From Pseudoroseicyclus_A sp041714655 (lineage in GTDB: Bacteria; Pseudomonadota; Alphaproteobacteria; Rhodobacterales; Rhodobacteraceae), in NCBI RefSeq assembly GCF_041714655.1, contig NZ_CP168219.1, positions 992,001 through 1,056,000 on the forward strand: DNA of 64,000 nt. Reading direction: 5' to 3'. Position numbers and translations under genes: made by a program. Below are positions 62,720-64,000 of this stretch, piece by piece. Below the pieces are notes generated by a model. The model saw nothing but the letters and a program-made list of their open reading frames with translations, did not search any database and was not told the DNA's origin. Every line of letters starts with the position of its first letter. Positions within the stretch are counted from its first letter, which is position 1.

Positions 62720-63363
62720 TGGGACTCCAAGGATAGGTCGAGCCCGGTGAGGGCGGAGACGGAGGTGAGGGCGAGCCCGGCGATCTCGCCCTCGCCGAAG
62801 GCCTCGGGCAGGGCGCCGGCCTCGAGCCAGAGCCCGTCGAGCACGGCGTTGCAGGCGATGGCGAGGGCGCGCGCCTCGGGGGCGCGGAGGGGGCGGCCGG
62901 CCTCCTCCCGCGCCTCGGTGAGCAGCGCCTGCAGCCGGTCGCGATAGGAGAGGTAGCTGGCCTCGTGCGTGGCGCGGATCGCCCGCGAGCCGCGCGTCAT
63001 GTTGAGAAAGCCCGCCCAGAGCGCCAGCCCGGCGGGCTCGGCCACGGGCGGCGTGACGGAGGCGCGGATCATCGCCGCGAGCCGGGCGCGCGGGGAGGGG
63101 CCGGCACCGGCGACCTCCGCCTCGATGGCCTCGGCCTGGGCGGCCATATGGGCGGCATAGGCGGCGTCGATCAGCGCCTCCTTGCCGGAGAAATGATGGC
63201 GGATCATGCCCTGGGTGAGCCCGGCGCGGTCGGCGATGGCGCGGACGGTCGCGGCGGCCGGGCCGGCCTCGGCCACAAGTTCCAGCGTCGCCGCGATCAG
63301 CGCGGCGCGGCGCGCCTCGGGCTCGGCGCGGATGAAGCTGCGGCGGGGTTCGGGGCGAGTCAC
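62716..63363 (-). CDS. TetR-family regulator of the aruHI-like operon
   Basis: A 215-aa BetI-type TetR protein: RRAALIAATLELVAEAGPAA, HTH TVRAIADRAGLTQGMIRHHFSGKEALIDAAY, and the C-terminal LALWAGFLNMTRGSRAIRAT. The start is GTG at 63363, fixed by AGGAGG 5 nt upstream. An imperfect 22-bp palindrome lies just beyond. It is the first gene of the operon and probably autoregulates. Confidence 0.9.
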   Translation of the reverse strand: MTRPEPRRSFIRAEPEARRAALIAATLELVAEAGPAAATVRAIADRAGLTQGMIRHHFSGKEALIDAAYAAHMAAQAEAIEAEVAGAGPSPRARLAAMIRASVTPPVAEPAGLALWAGFLNMTRGSRAIRATHEASYLSYRDRLQALLTEAREEAGRPLRAPEARALAIACNAVLDGLWLEAGALPEAFGEGEIAGLALTSVSALTGLDLSLESQ

Positions 63364-63373
63364 TCTGGCCTCC

Positions 63374-63395
63374 TAATCATACGGATGTATAATTA
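63374..63395. promoter_or_regulatory. TetR operator candidate
   Basis: TAATCATAC-GGAT-GTATAATTA: the two 9-bp arms match at 8 of 9 positions, spacer 4 nt. It is AT-rich in a very GC-rich context and lies 10 nt upstream of the TetR GTG start. A minus-strand TATGAT (63381-63376) within it could be the -10. Confidence 0.72.
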
Positions 63396-63419
63396 CGGGG
63401 AGACCCCCGGCGCAAGCCC

Positions 63420-64000
63420 TCAGTCGAGCAGCCAGGAGAGGAAGGCCCGCGCGCCGGCGGAGGGGCGGGGGCCTTCGGTGACCCAATAGGCGGTGCCGAG
63501 CGACATGGCGCCCTCCGGCCAGGGCGCCAGCGCCCCTTCGGCGATCAGGCGAGCCGTGATCGAGCGCCAGCCGAGCATCAGCCCCCGCCCATCGAGCGCC
63601 GCCTGCGTGGCCTGGACGTAATTGTCGAAGCTCTGCCCGGGCGCGCGGGAGCGGGGTAGCCCGCGCGCCGCCAGATAGTCGGTCCAGCCGGCCCAATGGA
63701 GGTTGGCGGCGGAGCGGACGTGGATGAGCGGCGCTTCGGAGAGGCTCTCCAGCCGCGCGATCAGGTCGGGGCGGCCGACGGGGCAGGCCTCCTCGTCGAA
63801 GAGCTTCACGGTCGGGCCGTCGCGGAAGGGGGTGGCGCCGTAGCGCAGGGTCACGTCGATGCCGGGGGCGAGGGCGGGCAGGTCGGTCGGCGGCGCCTGG
63901 ACGTTGACGGTGATGCCGGGATGGGCGGCGTAGAAGCCGGGCAGGCGCGGCATCAGCCAGTAGGTCGCCATCCCGAGCGTGCAGGCGACGGTCACCTGCG
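63420..64000 (-). CDS. LysR-family regulator, C-terminal part only
   Basis: The effector-binding domain of a LysR-type regulator that continues past the right edge; the frame is open through 64000. The visible part begins QVTVACTLGMATYWLMPRLPGFYAAHPGITVNV, typical of the start of the effector domain, and ends AGARAFLSWLLD. The second half contains DGRGLMLGWRSITARLIAEGAL, a GcvA-like feature. The HTH is outside the window. It points toward the TetR/aruHI-like operon and ends 24 nt before the operator there. Confidence 0.88.
   Translation of the reverse strand, partial: QVTVACTLGMATYWLMPRLPGFYAAHPGITVNVQAPPTDLPALAPGIDVTLRYGATPFRDGPTVKLFDEEACPVGRPDLIARLESLSEAPLIHVRSAANLHWAGWTDYLAARGLPRSRAPGQSFDNYVQATQAALDGRGLMLGWRSITARLIAEGALAPWPEGAMSLGTAYWVTEGPRPSAGARAFLSWLLD

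Overview
The window is about 64 kb of very GC-rich, densely packed bacterial chromosome. Gene families, GTG/ATG starts with frequent 4-bp ATGA overlaps, and the mix of hut, cyd, binding-protein transporters and an alphaproteobacterial-style chemotaxis operon suggest an alphaproteobacterium, most likely Rhodobacterales. That placement is inferred from gene content, not from a marker gene. No rRNA, tRNA, prophage, IS element or CRISPR array was recognised. Both ends cut through genes: a cydC-like ATPase on the left and a LysR regulator on the right.

Region by region. (1) 1-8027: the cydC tail, cydA-cydB-cydX (bd-type quinol oxidase), a Crp/Fnr regulator, then a sulfur operon of two YeeE/YedE half-transporters, an ETHE1-like persulfide dioxygenase, a DUF442 sulfurtransferase and a SulP permease. 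Together these look like a sulfide/low-oxygen tolerance block. (2) 8042-21915: a GcvA-like LysR regulator divergent from a long run of genes: two HExxxGH-type metallohydrolase-like proteins (one with a broken motif), a PanE-like reductase, a Gfo/Idh/MocA oxidoreductase, a complete Dpp/Opp-type ABC importer, a GhrA-like dehydrogenase and an aminotransferase. Its substrate is unknown. (3) 21951-31239: a chemotaxis operon on the minus strand (STAS, cheY, cheA, cheW, MCP, cheW, cheR, cheB), divergent from a large helical protein with a CheZ-like D-x3-Q dyad. (4) 31269-37862: a carbohydrate ABC importer operon with a serine hydrolase as first gene, divergent from a LacI regulator; two near-identical 16-bp sites lie between them. 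(5) 37863-38200: a gene-free stretch with a long perfect inverted repeat. (6) 38201-45489: a complete histidine-utilisation locus, hutF divergent from hutIHGUC, with a HutC-type operator between them. (7) 45494-47920: small regulator modules, ArsR/SRPBCC and MarR/VOC/EVE, each with a clear dyad operator. (8) 48031-59809: a trimethylamine-dehydrogenase-like flavoprotein, an MttB-family methyltransferase-like protein, a CocE-type hydrolase, a second Dpp-type importer and a TetR regulator; this looks like uptake and demethylation of an N-methylated compound. (9) 59924-63363: an arginine transaminase pathway operon (TetR, AruH-like, AruI-like). (10) 63420-end: a partial LysR gene.

The most novel signals are the paired intact/degenerate metallohydrolase paralogs in an uncharacterised transport operon, the CheZ-like protein beside the chemotaxis operon, the TMADH-like enzyme lacking the hallmark covalent-flavin and substrate-bowl residues, and a dispersed two-hairpin repeat, one copy of which appears to have become the N-terminus of an ABC ATPase.
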